64,000 nucleotides of DNA. Origin: JACKAL01 sp964400355. Lineage in GTDB: Bacteria > Bdellovibrionota > Bdellovibrionia > Bdellovibrionales > JAGQZY01. The notes beneath the pieces were generated by a model. It was not told the DNA's origin and ran no database searches. It was given only the letters and a program-made list of their open reading frames with translations. The stretch is taken from contig CAYNTO010000001.1 in the NCBI GenBank assembly GCA_964400355.1, forward strand, positions 248,001-312,000. The letters are read 5' to 3'. Below, in pieces: positions 16,568-24,179 of the stretch. Both the position numbers and the translations under genes were made by a program. How positions within the stretch are numbered: position 1 is the stretch's first letter; every line of letters starts with the position of its first letter.

Positions 16568-17698
16568 GTGAGCTACTTGTACTCAGACTACGATTTTACC
16601 AAAGTTCCCTTTGACGACATCATGCGCGTTGGTCAGCGCAGCCTTTTATACCGCGATCTTTTTTGCGTGAGCTGGCTGTTGGGTCGCTATTGCAACTTTA
16701 AATGCTCCTACTGCTGGCCGTATGCACGTTCCGACAAGCGCGATCATCGGCCTACAGAGTTGATACTTAAAACACTGACAGAGATCAAGCGCCAGGCGCG
16801 CGAGCGCAAGTTCAACTCGTTTCACTTTTCTTTTAGTGGGGGAGAGCCGACGATGCATCCGGGCTACTTGGAAATATTGCGAACGTATGGTGAAGACACT
16901 GAGAACAGTAATTATCAGTCTGTCCATATGACTTCAAATCTCAGTCCGGGCATAGGTTGGTTCAAAAAATACATTGAGGCTGTACAGCAATTGCACCGGG
17001 TGAGCATAACGGCGAGTTATCATAAAGAGTTCACCAAAAAAGAACCCTTCGCCGAAAAGTTGATCTTCCTACAGGAAAACGACATTCAAGTGACCATCAA
17101 CATGGTCATGGTTCCTGAGCGTTTTGAAATCTTGTGGGACGACGCTTTGTATTTCCACGAGCAAGGAATCAACGTTACGTTAAAGCCCCAGAGCAACACG
17201 TCGGCGTCCGCGGTAGTGAGCGGATACAGTGCCGACATGCTCACACGCCTCCAAAATGGAATGCCGCAAATGGATTACACGCGCGCGCGCATGAGCAAAA
17301 AAGAAATCGAGAAGAAAAGACCTACGCCAAAAAATAGAATCGAAACTCACGGCTCGGGCGACCACGCCGTGCCGCCGGTGTACCAGGTGGAATTCCTCGA
17401 TTCAAAGAAACAAAAATGGTACTTGGACCAAGCGGAGCGTTTAAACTCATTTGGTTTTAACAAGTTTAAGGGCTGGGAGTGCAGCGCCGGTTATCGCAGT
17501 ATTATCATTCGCGAGCCCGATGGAACGATCAAACGCAGTTACAGCTGCCACGATGAACCGCTTGGAAATATCGAGACCGGGTTTCAGTTATTCAATGAAC
17601 CAAAACTCTGTTCCACACCTACGTGCGTGAGCAGTGCCGACAGTAAAATTCCAAAACGAAAAGTGAACTGCTCCGAACCGTTATGGCCGAGCGTTTAG
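16568..17698 (+). CDS. Radical SAM protein (fourth in island)
   Basis: A 376-residue radical SAM enzyme with CNFKCSYC at residues 42-49 and FSFSGGEPTMHPGY as the GGEP strand. The C-terminal part has several cysteines (WECSAGYRS, SYSCHDEPLGN, LCSTPTC, KVNCSEP), consistent with an auxiliary cluster. The start is GTG at 16568. It follows the Tat-leader protein by 62 bp on the same strand. It is not a close paralogue of the other three. Confidence 0.83.
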   Translation: MSYLYSDYDFTKVPFDDIMRVGQRSLLYRDLFCVSWLLGRYCNFKCSYCWPYARSDKRDHRPTELILKTLTEIKRQARERKFNSFHFSFSGGEPTMHPGYLEILRTYGEDTENSNYQSVHMTSNLSPGIGWFKKYIEAVQQLHRVSITASYHKEFTKKEPFAEKLIFLQENDIQVTINMVMVPERFEILWDDALYFHEQGINVTLKPQSNTSASAVVSGYSADMLTRLQNGMPQMDYTRARMSKKEIEKKRPTPKNRIETHGSGDHAVPPVYQVEFLDSKKQKWYLDQAERLNSFGFNKFKGWECSAGYRSIIIREPDGTIKRSYSCHDEPLGNIETGFQLFNEPKLCSTPTCVSSADSKIPKRKVNCSEPLWPSV

Positions 17699-17707
17699 AG
17701 ATAAAAA

Positions 17708-18055
17708 TTATTGGACAACGCCATCGACGCCATCAGTGGCTTCAGCCGCATCGTTGTCGCCAGACTTGAGTTTATACGGACCTTTTGAATTTTTACGAGT
17801 CAATGATTCCGAAGCTTGTTTGTTGTAAACAACACCTGATGAGGATGTGGAGCCCGTTAAGCCTTCCATTTGCTTCATCATTGATTGAATAAAGTCCACA
17901 CTGCCGCTTGTCTGCGCGTGAGCGCCAACGTCAACGCGGCCGCCATTTTGGTCTGAAAAACCCATTTGGCAATTGGGATCACCTGCATTGCAACCCAGGG
18001 CAAACGAAATTGCCGGTACAAATAGAAATGTAGAAAAAAGAATGGCCAATTTCAC
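17708..18055 (-). CDS. Small secreted hypothetical protein
   Basis: A 115-residue protein with a signal peptide (KLAILFSTFLFVPAISFALG). GTG at 18055 is the start because AGGGG precedes it; the frame continues to 18223 without support. The mature part contains two cysteines (GCNAGDPNCQ), a Ser/Thr/Gly-rich linker and a basic then acidic tail (DAAEATDGVDG). No family is recognised. It is convergent with the radical SAM gene and only 9 bp from it. Confidence 0.6.
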   Translation of the reverse strand: MKLAILFSTFLFVPAISFALGCNAGDPNCQMGFSDQNGGRVDVGAHAQTSGSVDFIQSMMKQMEGLTGSTSSSGVVYNKQASESLTRKNSKGPYKLKSGDNDAAEATDGVDGVVQ

Positions 18056-18151
18056 AGTTACCCCTGGTCTAAAAAGTATATCATATCTATCGTCAATTGG
18101 AGGAATTTCATTTAAAAATTCCCCGTTCGTCTCACTCTGAAACACACACAT

Positions 18152-18230
18152 ACAGGCGAAGGTCGGGCCGTTGGAGATGAGGTCAAATTCCTCTCCAGCA
18201 GCCCGGGAGCGGGCCCGCTCCAACGCCTGT
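18152..18230. repeat. Complex palindromic segment between genes
   Basis: Outer arms ACAGGCG (18152-18158) plus TTGGAG (18171-18176) pair with CTCCAACGCCTGT (18218-18230), leaving a 12 nt bulge on the left. Inside is a perfect 16 bp palindrome GGAGCGGGCCCGCTCC (18206-18221) that competes with the outer pairing. It does not resemble the five long hairpin elements. It may be a structured leader or an operator. Confidence 0.45.
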
Positions 18231-18312
18231 CATTCTTTAGGACGCGAGCCTCTGACAAAAGGTTAAACCCAGTTCGCAACTCGCGCAAACAAAAGCGTTC
18301 GCCGTAGTTGTA

Positions 18313-18340
18313 TTGACAATTTTTCTGTCGGATTTACACT
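18313..18340 (+). promoter_or_regulatory. Sigma-70-type promoter
   Basis: Consensus -35 TTGACA (18313-18318), a 16 bp spacer and a -10 TACACT (18335-18340). Transcription would begin at about 18347, which is the A of the next ATG. The gene therefore appears to be transcribed without a leader, in line with the absence of a Shine-Dalgarno sequence. Confidence 0.6.
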
Positions 18341-18346
18341 TTGTAC

Positions 18347-18748
18347 ATGAGCACAACCACGGTTTTTTATAGAGCAGCGCTTGTATTGGTTTTAACAGTT
18401 TTTAGTTTTAGCGGTTTCGCAAAACCCACTGGAAAAAAATCCGAAAAAAAATCAGAAGTAAAAGTCGAAAAAAAAGAAGCCGACCCGGCGGAAAACTTTA
18501 AACTCAACGAAACCCTTCAGTTAGTGGCTCAGCTCCAAGAGAGCCAAAAAGTGCAGTCGGCCCAACTCCAGTCTCTCGTCGAAAAAGTTATAGCTTTGGA
18601 GGCAAAAGCACCTCAAGAACCGATCATTGAAACAAAAGTTCCGCCATGGGCCTACTGGGTTATGGCGCTCAACGCCTGCGTCACTATTTTATTGTTGGTC
18701 CATACCTTCAAGGGCGAGTCCAAAAAGCCAAAAAAGACAAAGCGCTAA
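18347..18748 (+). CDS. Membrane-anchored coiled-coil hypothetical protein
   Basis: A 133-residue protein: signal peptide (FYRAALVLVLTVFSFSGFA), a lysine/glutamate-rich segment, a predicted coiled coil around NETLQLVAQLQESQKVQSAQ, a second membrane segment (WAYWVMALNACVTILLLVHTF) and a basic C-terminal tail. The ATG at 18347 needs to be the start to keep the signal peptide whole, yet it has no ribosome binding site and coincides with the predicted transcript start. No family recognised. Confidence 0.65.
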   Translation: MSTTTVFYRAALVLVLTVFSFSGFAKPTGKKSEKKSEVKVEKKEADPAENFKLNETLQLVAQLQESQKVQSAQLQSLVEKVIALEAKAPQEPIIETKVPPWAYWVMALNACVTILLLVHTFKGESKKPKKTKR

Positions 18749-18761
18749 TTAAAAAAAGAGT

Positions 18762-19250
18762 TCAGTCGACGCTACTCTTGGATTTATCTTTTGCACGCTT
18801 CATTTTAAAAAAATCGCGAAGTATCTCCGAACATTCACTCTCGAGAACTCCCGACACAACTTTCGCGCGGTGATTCAACTTCTCCGAATCCAAAAGTGAA
18901 AACAAAGTCTGCCCTCCACCTTTAGGATCAGAGGATCCAAAAACAAGAGTGTCGATTCGCGATTGCACAATAGCCCCCGCACACATCACACACGGCTCAA
19001 GAGTAGTCACCAGAGTGCATCCCGAAAGCCGCCAGCTGCGCAAGAATCGCGACGCCTCCTCTATGGCCTGAATCTCCGCATGCCCGGTCACAGAATGCAG
19101 TTCCTCACGAACATTCCGCCCACGCCCGATAACAATCCCATCACGAATCACCAGCGCACCAATTGGCACCTCATCCGCATCAAAAGCGGCGCGCGCCAGC
19201 GCCAGCGCCTCCCGCATCCAGACAGAATATTGACCCACATCCAAGCTCAT
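18762..19250 (-). CDS. tadA: tRNA-specific adenosine deaminase
   Basis: Zinc-dependent deaminase that converts adenosine 34 of tRNA-Arg(ACG) to inosine. The active site is clear: HAE in VTGHAEIQAIEEA and PCVMCAG with flanking SRIDTLVFGSSDPKGG. Length fits the family. The start is uncertain among TTG 19259, ATG 19250 and TTG 19244; GGAGG is near all three, at 8 nt from the TTG at 19244 and 2 nt from the ATG. ATG 19250 is given here. Confidence 0.9.
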   Translation of the reverse strand: MSLDVGQYSVWMREALALARAAFDADEVPIGALVIRDGIVIGRGRNVREELHSVTGHAEIQAIEEASRFLRSWRLSGCTLVTTLEPCVMCAGAIVQSRIDTLVFGSSDPKGGGQTLFSLLDSEKLNHRAKVVSGVLESECSEILRDFFKMKRAKDKSKSSVD

Positions 19251-19379
19251 CGCCTCCAATTACCACGCCGCCCAATCCCTCAGCACCCACAACGCACCAC
19301 ACCAACCCCTATCCCACACCTGAATTTCCCCTTTCCGTAAGCCGCCAGAATTCTGGCCACATACTTTCTCCTCTCCACA

Positions 19380-19525
19380 ATTTTCCCTTTGAATTTCTTG
19401 GGGAATTTTTGGAAGTGCGGCCAAAGGAGCCTCTGGGCGCAGGAAGCGCCCAGCGAGTCCAAGGATGGAGGCGCGCTCCGTCGGCCGCATTTCCAAAAAT
19501 TCCCCAAGAAATTCAAAGGGAAAAT
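19380..19525 (-). repeat. Long hairpin element 1 (type A)
   Basis: Arms 19380-19422 and 19483-19525 are 43 bp inverted repeats with one G.T pair. The 60 nt centre is a diverged relative of those at 50957-51016 and 51298-51340, in the orientation of the latter. In the type orientation it shows stem GGAGC/GCTCC, a weak hairpin TCCA-TCCT-TGGA, and hairpin CTGGGCGC, loop TTCCT, GCGCCCAG. The loop is identical to the other copies while two stem pairs have changed in concert. It lies between divergent tadA and rpsU and codes for nothing convincing. Confidence 0.85.
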
Positions 19526-19546
19526 CGCGCTTAGAACCAAAGCAAG

Positions 19547-19575
19547 TTGCACGAACAACACCCGTGCTATATACA
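19547..19575 (+). promoter_or_regulatory. Possible promoter of rpsU operon
   Basis: TTGCAC (19547-19552), 17 bp spacer, TATACA (19570-19575), followed 27 bp later by the rpsU start with AAGGAAGG. It is the only promoter-like pair between hairpin element 1 and rpsU. The -35 matches consensus weakly. Confidence 0.4.
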
Positions 19576-19602
19576 GAAAGGCTCGGAAGGAAGGTGATTA
19601 CC

Positions 19603-19800
19603 TTGGCACTAGTACGACTACGCGAAAGTGAAAGCTTCGAACAAGCATTCCGTCGCTTTAAAAAGTCTTGTGAAAAATCGGGTGTTTTGTCAGAAGTGAA
19701 AAAAAGAGAACACTTCGAGAAGCCAGGAGTTCGCAAAAAGAAAAAGTCTTTAGCAGCCCGCAAACGAGCTACTAAAAAGACCCGTCGCTTTGGAGATTGA
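19603..19800 (+). CDS. rpsU: 30S ribosomal protein S21, TTG start
   Basis: A 65-residue small-subunit protein. The family N-terminus MALV(K/R)xRExESFE is matched only if translation begins at TTG 19603; AAGGAAGG lies 8 nt upstream. GTG 19594 would add three residues and leave almost no spacing. The body (ESFEQAFRRFKKSCEKSGVLSEVKKREHFEKP) and the basic tail are typical. It is the first gene of the macromolecular synthesis operon, with yqeY 6 nt downstream. Confidence 0.92.
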   Translation: MALVRLRESESFEQAFRRFKKSCEKSGVLSEVKKREHFEKPGVRKKKKSLAARKRATKKTRRFGD

Positions 19801-19806
19801 TTAAAA

Positions 19807-20253
19807 ATGCCTCTAAAACAACAAATTTTAGATGATACAAAGACGGCCATGAAGGCGAAGGATATGGACAAGGTCAATACCCTTCGCTTTTTAACTTCAG
19901 CCGTAAAGAATAAAGAAATCGAAGTTCGTCCCAACGAACTAACCGACGATGATGTTTTGTCTGTCTTGAGAAAGTCGGTAAAACAACGTCAGGATTCCAT
20001 CGAGCAGTATAAGAACGCAAATCGCGCAGATCTTGCGGACAAAGAGCAGGCGGAATTGACCATCATCGAAAGTTATTTGCCGAAACAACTTTCTGCGGAC
20101 GTGATCGAAAAATTCGTAAAAGAAGCGATCGCCGAATCAGGAGCCACATCCATGAAAGACATGGGAGGCGTAATGAAGTTGGTGACAGCAAAAACTCAAG
20201 GTGCCGCCGACAATAAAATCGTCAGCGAAATCGTAAAAAAATCACTATCCTAA
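19807..20253 (+). CDS. yqeY: GatB/YqeY domain protein
   Basis: A 148-residue helical protein of the YqeY family, which shares the tail domain of GatB and is thought to relate to tRNA amidotransfer. Family features are the LRFLTSAVKNKEIE helix, SVKQRQDSIEQYKNANRADLADKEQAEL, IIESYLPKQLS and MKDMGGVMKLV. It lies between rpsU and dnaG, its usual place in this operon in many bacteria. Exact role is unproven. Confidence 0.92.
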   Translation: MPLKQQILDDTKTAMKAKDMDKVNTLRFLTSAVKNKEIEVRPNELTDDDVLSVLRKSVKQRQDSIEQYKNANRADLADKEQAELTIIESYLPKQLSADVIEKFVKEAIAESGATSMKDMGGVMKLVTAKTQGAADNKIVSEIVKKSLS

Positions 20254-20275
20254 AGGTGCCAGGCACCTTTTAGTT
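20252..20275. repeat. Short dispersed palindrome, copy 1
   Basis: AAAGGTGCC, one base, GGCACCTTT followed by TAGTT. The 20-mer GTGCCAGGCACCTTTTAGTT (20256-20275) recurs exactly at 24080-24099. With the single-base centre it is a palindrome and not a good terminator, although four T residues follow. It lies just after the yqeY stop. Confidence 0.7.
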
Positions 20276-20378
20276 TAGCTAAGCGTCATAAGCGGACATG
20301 CTTATGAATTCGGTTCAGAAAATTTCAATAAACCTAGTGAAAGTTAGGGGAAACTTTTCAACAGGGAAAAACTAGAAA

Positions 20379-22205
20379 ATGCGATTTGATCAAGAGTTCA
20401 TAGACAAGGTCAGAGACGCCAACAATATTGTCGACATCATTGGGCAGCACACAGATCTCAAAGGGCGGGGCCATCAATTCATGGGGTTGTGTCCGTTTCC
20501 GGACCACAAGGAGAAATCTCCTAGCTTTTCTGTTTCTGAATCGAAACAGTTGTACCACTGCTTTGGCTGCAAAAAATCGGGGAACATTTTTAGTTTTTTG
20601 GAAGTCTTTAATGGATTCGGTTTTACTGAGGCTATTGAGTTTTTAGCGCGTCGTGCGGGCATTCCGCTACCGGAAAAAACTGAGAAGCCAGGTTATACCC
20701 GTGACGAAAAGACTCAGCTCTACAAGGTGAACAAATACGCCGCCTCGTATTTTCATCGTCAGCTACTGAATTCTCCGGAGGACCACCCCGTACGCCAATA
20801 TTTGCGCAAGCGAGGAGTCACCAGCGATACCATTGAAGCTATGAAGCTCGGTTATGCTACGGACGAATGGAGCGGTATGGCCGATTTTTTTAAAGCCAAG
20901 CAAGTTCCTCTCAATCTGGCGGAAAAGCTGGGACTCGTTCGCCCAAAGAAAACTCAGGGCGGATACTATGATTTGTTTCGCGAGCGCTTGATGTTTCCGA
21001 TTTTTTCGGCGCATGAAGATGTGGTCGGTTTCGGCGGACGGATTATAAATCCCGAGCACAATCCGAAATATCTCAACAGCCCTGAGTCGCCGGTGTTTTA
21101 CAAAGGCAGTACCTTTTATGGTCTCAACCTCACCGCGAAACACATTCGCGCCAAAGATGCAGTGGTTGTTGTCGAAGGGTATATGGATTTTATCGCGCTC
21201 TACATGGCGGGGATAGAGAACGTCGTTGCCACGCTCGGCACCGCGATGACCGAAAACCACGCGCGCCTTTTAAAAAAATACACTTCACGTGTGATCCTAA
21301 TGTTCGATGGCGATCAGGCCGGAAAAATTGCCGCAGAACGAAGCCTGAAGCCACTTTTTTCAGAGGGGCTCTGCCCGCTTGCGGTGTTTCTCCCGAACGC
21401 TCTGGATCCGGATGACTTTATCAAGGAGCGTGGCGCGGAGGCGCTTCAGAGTCAGATCAACGAAGCACCGGAACTATTTTTACAGGTGGTCTCTTCCTGG
21501 CTGGAAAATTTTGATTATTCCAATCATAGCAAAATGGAATTCATGGATCGTGCGCGCGAATACATGAATGAGATTTCTGATAAGAGTTTAAAAATGCTCT
21601 ACATCACGCACCTGGCGAAACGGCTTTCTGTGGAAGAGGCGTGGGTGCGTGAGCGTCTGCGCTCCGAGTCGGGAGCCAGAACTGCGCCACCCTCTCGAGA
21701 AGTTGCAGCGACAGCACCGGAGGAAGACGACGCACCTCTCGAAAAAATTCGTCTTAAGGGGATGCCCAAGGATGAACTTTACATTTTGGGAGCTGCCGTC
21801 AACTCTATAGAATTGCTCAATAAAATAGACTCAGCTCAGATTCATGAGGTACTTTCTTCACGATCTCTCGCGAAACTGCTTTCGACAGTGATACAGAGGT
21901 ATAGACAAAATCCCAATGATTTTGATAAGCTAGCGGCCTTCGTAGTGGACAGAGTTTTCGACCCTGAAGAACTTTCAGGTTTGTTTAAGTTTTGGTCCCT
22001 GGAAGGTGCCGAAGCGGAGTACAACAAGGTGATCGACAACTGTATCAAGCGCGTGCAAACACGCAACTTAAAGCGCCAGAGCGAAATTATCGCGGGACAG
22101 CTGCTCGATCCAACGAATTCGCAAAATATGGAGAAGTTGGAACAGATAATGAATATAAATAAGCATCGCATTCAAATAAATAAGTCAGTTAAAGGAGAGC
22201 CATGA
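20379..22205 (+). CDS. dnaG: DNA primase
   Basis: Synthesises RNA primers for replication. The N-terminal zinc-binding domain shows CPFPDHKEKSPSFSV and YHCFGCKKSGN (CHC2). The TOPRIM catalytic core has VVVEGYMDFIALY, ATLGTAMTENHARLL and VILMFDGDQAGKIAA with the catalytic acidic residues. The C-terminal 150 residues should bind the DnaB helicase. At 608 residues it is of normal length. It overlaps rpoD by 4 nt (ATGA). Confidence 0.97.
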   Translation: MRFDQEFIDKVRDANNIVDIIGQHTDLKGRGHQFMGLCPFPDHKEKSPSFSVSESKQLYHCFGCKKSGNIFSFLEVFNGFGFTEAIEFLARRAGIPLPEKTEKPGYTRDEKTQLYKVNKYAASYFHRQLLNSPEDHPVRQYLRKRGVTSDTIEAMKLGYATDEWSGMADFFKAKQVPLNLAEKLGLVRPKKTQGGYYDLFRERLMFPIFSAHEDVVGFGGRIINPEHNPKYLNSPESPVFYKGSTFYGLNLTAKHIRAKDAVVVVEGYMDFIALYMAGIENVVATLGTAMTENHARLLKKYTSRVILMFDGDQAGKIAAERSLKPLFSEGLCPLAVFLPNALDPDDFIKERGAEALQSQINEAPELFLQVVSSWLENFDYSNHSKMEFMDRAREYMNEISDKSLKMLYITHLAKRLSVEEAWVRERLRSESGARTAPPSREVAATAPEEDDAPLEKIRLKGMPKDELYILGAAVNSIELLNKIDSAQIHEVLSSRSLAKLLSTVIQRYRQNPNDFDKLAAFVVDRVFDPEELSGLFKFWSLEGAEAEYNKVIDNCIKRVQTRNLKRQSEIIAGQLLDPTNSQNMEKLEQIMNINKHRIQINKSVKGEP

Positions 22206-23998
22206 GCAAAGCTAAGAAAGAAGAACTTACTGCTTTGTCTATCGACGAGCAGAAGAAGTTGGCAAAAGATGAGCTCAAAAAGCTTATCGAGCTAAAAAGA
22301 GACTCTCTGACGATAGAAGAAATCAACGAAGCTCTCGCGCCGGAATTAATGGCCGCCGAAGCACTTGATATAATTATGCATGGACTCGAAGTTCAAGGCA
22401 TTAGCATTATCGAACACGTCGAAGAAGAAGGCGAAGAGGCAGAGGGTGTATTTCTTGAAGACCCAGCCGAAGCCGAAGAAGAAGAAGAAAAAGAAGAAGT
22501 GGCCGATGTTAAAGGCACTGATCCTGTGCGCATGTACTTGCGCAAAATGGGTAGCGTATCTCTCCTCACCCGTGAGGGCGAGGTGCAAATCGCTCAGCGA
22601 ATCGAGTCGGGCGAGCGCCAAATCGTTCGCGCGATCCTCAAAACTCCAATTGGTACACGCGAAATCGTAGCTCTTGGTGAACGCGTGGATAAAGGTCGTT
22701 TAAAAGTAAAGGCGATCTTTCGCGGTCTCGAGGATGAAGAGACTCAATACAACGAACAAGAGTACATCGATAAGATTCACGAACTTATCGGCGAAGTTCA
22801 AAAGTACGAGAAAAAGGTAAAAAAGCATTTTAAAACTCTCGAGCAAATCGATTCTCCAGAAAAAGAGAAGAAAGCAGCTGAGGCCGAGATCGAAGTTATG
22901 GTGGATGAGTTGATGGTGAAGTTTGAATCCATTAACTTTAACCGTAAGACCATTAATCGCATTGTGATTAAGTTTAAAAACTTGGTGCACCGTATGGGCG
23001 AGCTGCAAAGCCGCGTAAAAGAAGCTGTTACGAAAACATTTTCCAAAGATTTGGCATCTCTCTCTGAGCGCTACAAAAAAGTAGAGGCGAGCGAGAAAGA
23101 AGCGCAGGTGATGACTCGCGAGACGGGTTTAACATTTAACCGCTATCGCAGTTACAGCATCAGCGCCGTCGATGCTCAATATCGTCGTGACCGTATCACT
23201 TCGGATACGCAAATGCATTACAACTGGATTCGTGACACGAATACAGCGATCTGGAAGGGCGAGCGCGATGCCGACCGTGCAAAGTCGGAACTCGTTGAAG
23301 CCAACCTCCGTCTTGTTGTATCTATTGCGAAAAAGTACACCAACCGCGGCCTTCAGTTCTTGGATTTGATTCAGGAAGGTAACATCGGTTTGATGAAAGC
23401 TGTGGATAAGTTTGAATACCGTCGTGGATACAAGTTTTCTACCTATGCCACGTGGTGGATTCGTCAGGCCATTACCCGCGCCATCGCCGATCAGGCTCGT
23501 ACGATTCGTATTCCGGTGCACATGATCGAAACGATCAACAAGCTGGTTCGCACTTCACGCTCGCTCGTTCAAGAGCTGGGTCGTGAGCCGCAACCAGAAG
23601 AGATCGCGTCGAAAATGGACATGCCAGTGGACAAAGTGCGCAAGGTTTTAAAAATTGCCAAAGAGCCGATCAGCTTGGAAACCCCAGTGGGTGAAGAAGA
23701 TGACTCGCACCTTGGCGACTTTATCGAGGACAAAAAGGTGATCAATCCTTCGGAAGCGATTGTGAACTTGAACCTCGCTGAGCAAACCCGCCGTGTGCTC
23801 TCAACGCTCACAGCGCGCGAAGAAAAAGTTCTTCGCATGCGTTTTGGTATCGGTGAAGAGTCGGATCACACTTTGGAAGAAGTGGGTCAGGATTTCAACG
23901 TTACTCGTGAACGTATCCGTCAGATCGAGGCCAAAGCGCTCCGCAAGTTGCGCCATCCTTCTCGCTCTGCCAAACTCAAAGCCTTCATCGATTCGTAA
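22202..23998 (+). CDS. rpoD: RNA polymerase sigma factor RpoD (sigma-70)
   Basis: Primary sigma factor, 598 residues. An acidic region 1.1 with a run of glutamates (about residues 73-100) leads into region 1.2 (DPVRMYLRKMGSVSLLTREGE). Regions 2.1-2.4 are visible in ANLRLVVSIAKKYTNRGLQF and YATWWIRQAITRAIADQART, region 3 in PVHMIETINKLVR and region 4.2 in TLEEVGQDFNVTRERIRQIE. The non-conserved insert between 1.2 and 2.1 is long, as in Gram-negative RpoD. It ends the rpsU-yqeY-dnaG-rpoD operon. Confidence 0.97.
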   Translation: MSKAKKEELTALSIDEQKKLAKDELKKLIELKRDSLTIEEINEALAPELMAAEALDIIMHGLEVQGISIIEHVEEEGEEAEGVFLEDPAEAEEEEEKEEVADVKGTDPVRMYLRKMGSVSLLTREGEVQIAQRIESGERQIVRAILKTPIGTREIVALGERVDKGRLKVKAIFRGLEDEETQYNEQEYIDKIHELIGEVQKYEKKVKKHFKTLEQIDSPEKEKKAAEAEIEVMVDELMVKFESINFNRKTINRIVIKFKNLVHRMGELQSRVKEAVTKTFSKDLASLSERYKKVEASEKEAQVMTRETGLTFNRYRSYSISAVDAQYRRDRITSDTQMHYNWIRDTNTAIWKGERDADRAKSELVEANLRLVVSIAKKYTNRGLQFLDLIQEGNIGLMKAVDKFEYRRGYKFSTYATWWIRQAITRAIADQARTIRIPVHMIETINKLVRTSRSLVQELGREPQPEEIASKMDMPVDKVRKVLKIAKEPISLETPVGEEDDSHLGDFIEDKKVINPSEAIVNLNLAEQTRRVLSTLTAREEKVLRMRFGIGEESDHTLEEVGQDFNVTRERIRQIEAKALRKLRHPSRSAKLKAFIDS

Positions 23999-24041
23999 AC
24001 CACACTTCCGCTACGGAAGTGAAACTTTAAATCGAACTTAC

Positions 24042-24070
24042 AAAGCCCACTACCCAGTGGGCTTTTTTTT
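24042..24070 (+). terminator. Intrinsic terminator after rpoD
   Basis: AAAGCCCACT, loop ACCC, AGTGGGCTTT followed by eight T residues. A second hairpin CACTTCCG, CTA, CGGAAGTG (24003-24021) lies between the rpoD stop and this terminator and has no U-tract. Confidence 0.93.
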
Positions 24071-24079
24071 GCCGGACAC

Positions 24080-24099
24080 GTGCCAGGCACCTTTTAGTT
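24080..24099. repeat. Short dispersed palindrome, copy 2
   Basis: Exact second copy of GTGCCAGGCACCTTTTAGTT found after yqeY (20256-20275), here just after the rpoD terminator. A partial relative, TGTGCCAGGCTT, occurs at about 26960. Both full copies are intergenic and in the same orientation within one operon neighbourhood. Confidence 0.7.
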
Positions 24100-24179
24100 G
24101 GGTTGGGCGTCGTATCCCAAGCGATGAATGTTGTTAATATCAGGTCTACGATTTTCTCTGAGTAAAATCAGAATAGCAT

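Noticed and set aside
10500..18055. RiPP gene cluster with precursor peptide
   Set aside because: No small ORF with a leader-core layout was found beside the radical SAM genes; the secreted protein at 17708 has an ordinary signal peptide.
18056..18223. N-terminal extension of the secreted protein at 17708
   Set aside because: It would bury the signal peptide; the GTG at 18055 has a ribosome site directly upstream.
19260..19934. Long reading frames on both strands over hairpin element 1
   Set aside because: The frames translate the two arms of the inverted repeat, so the same peptide appears on both strands. They also run across rpsU and yqeY in the wrong sense and have no ribosome sites.
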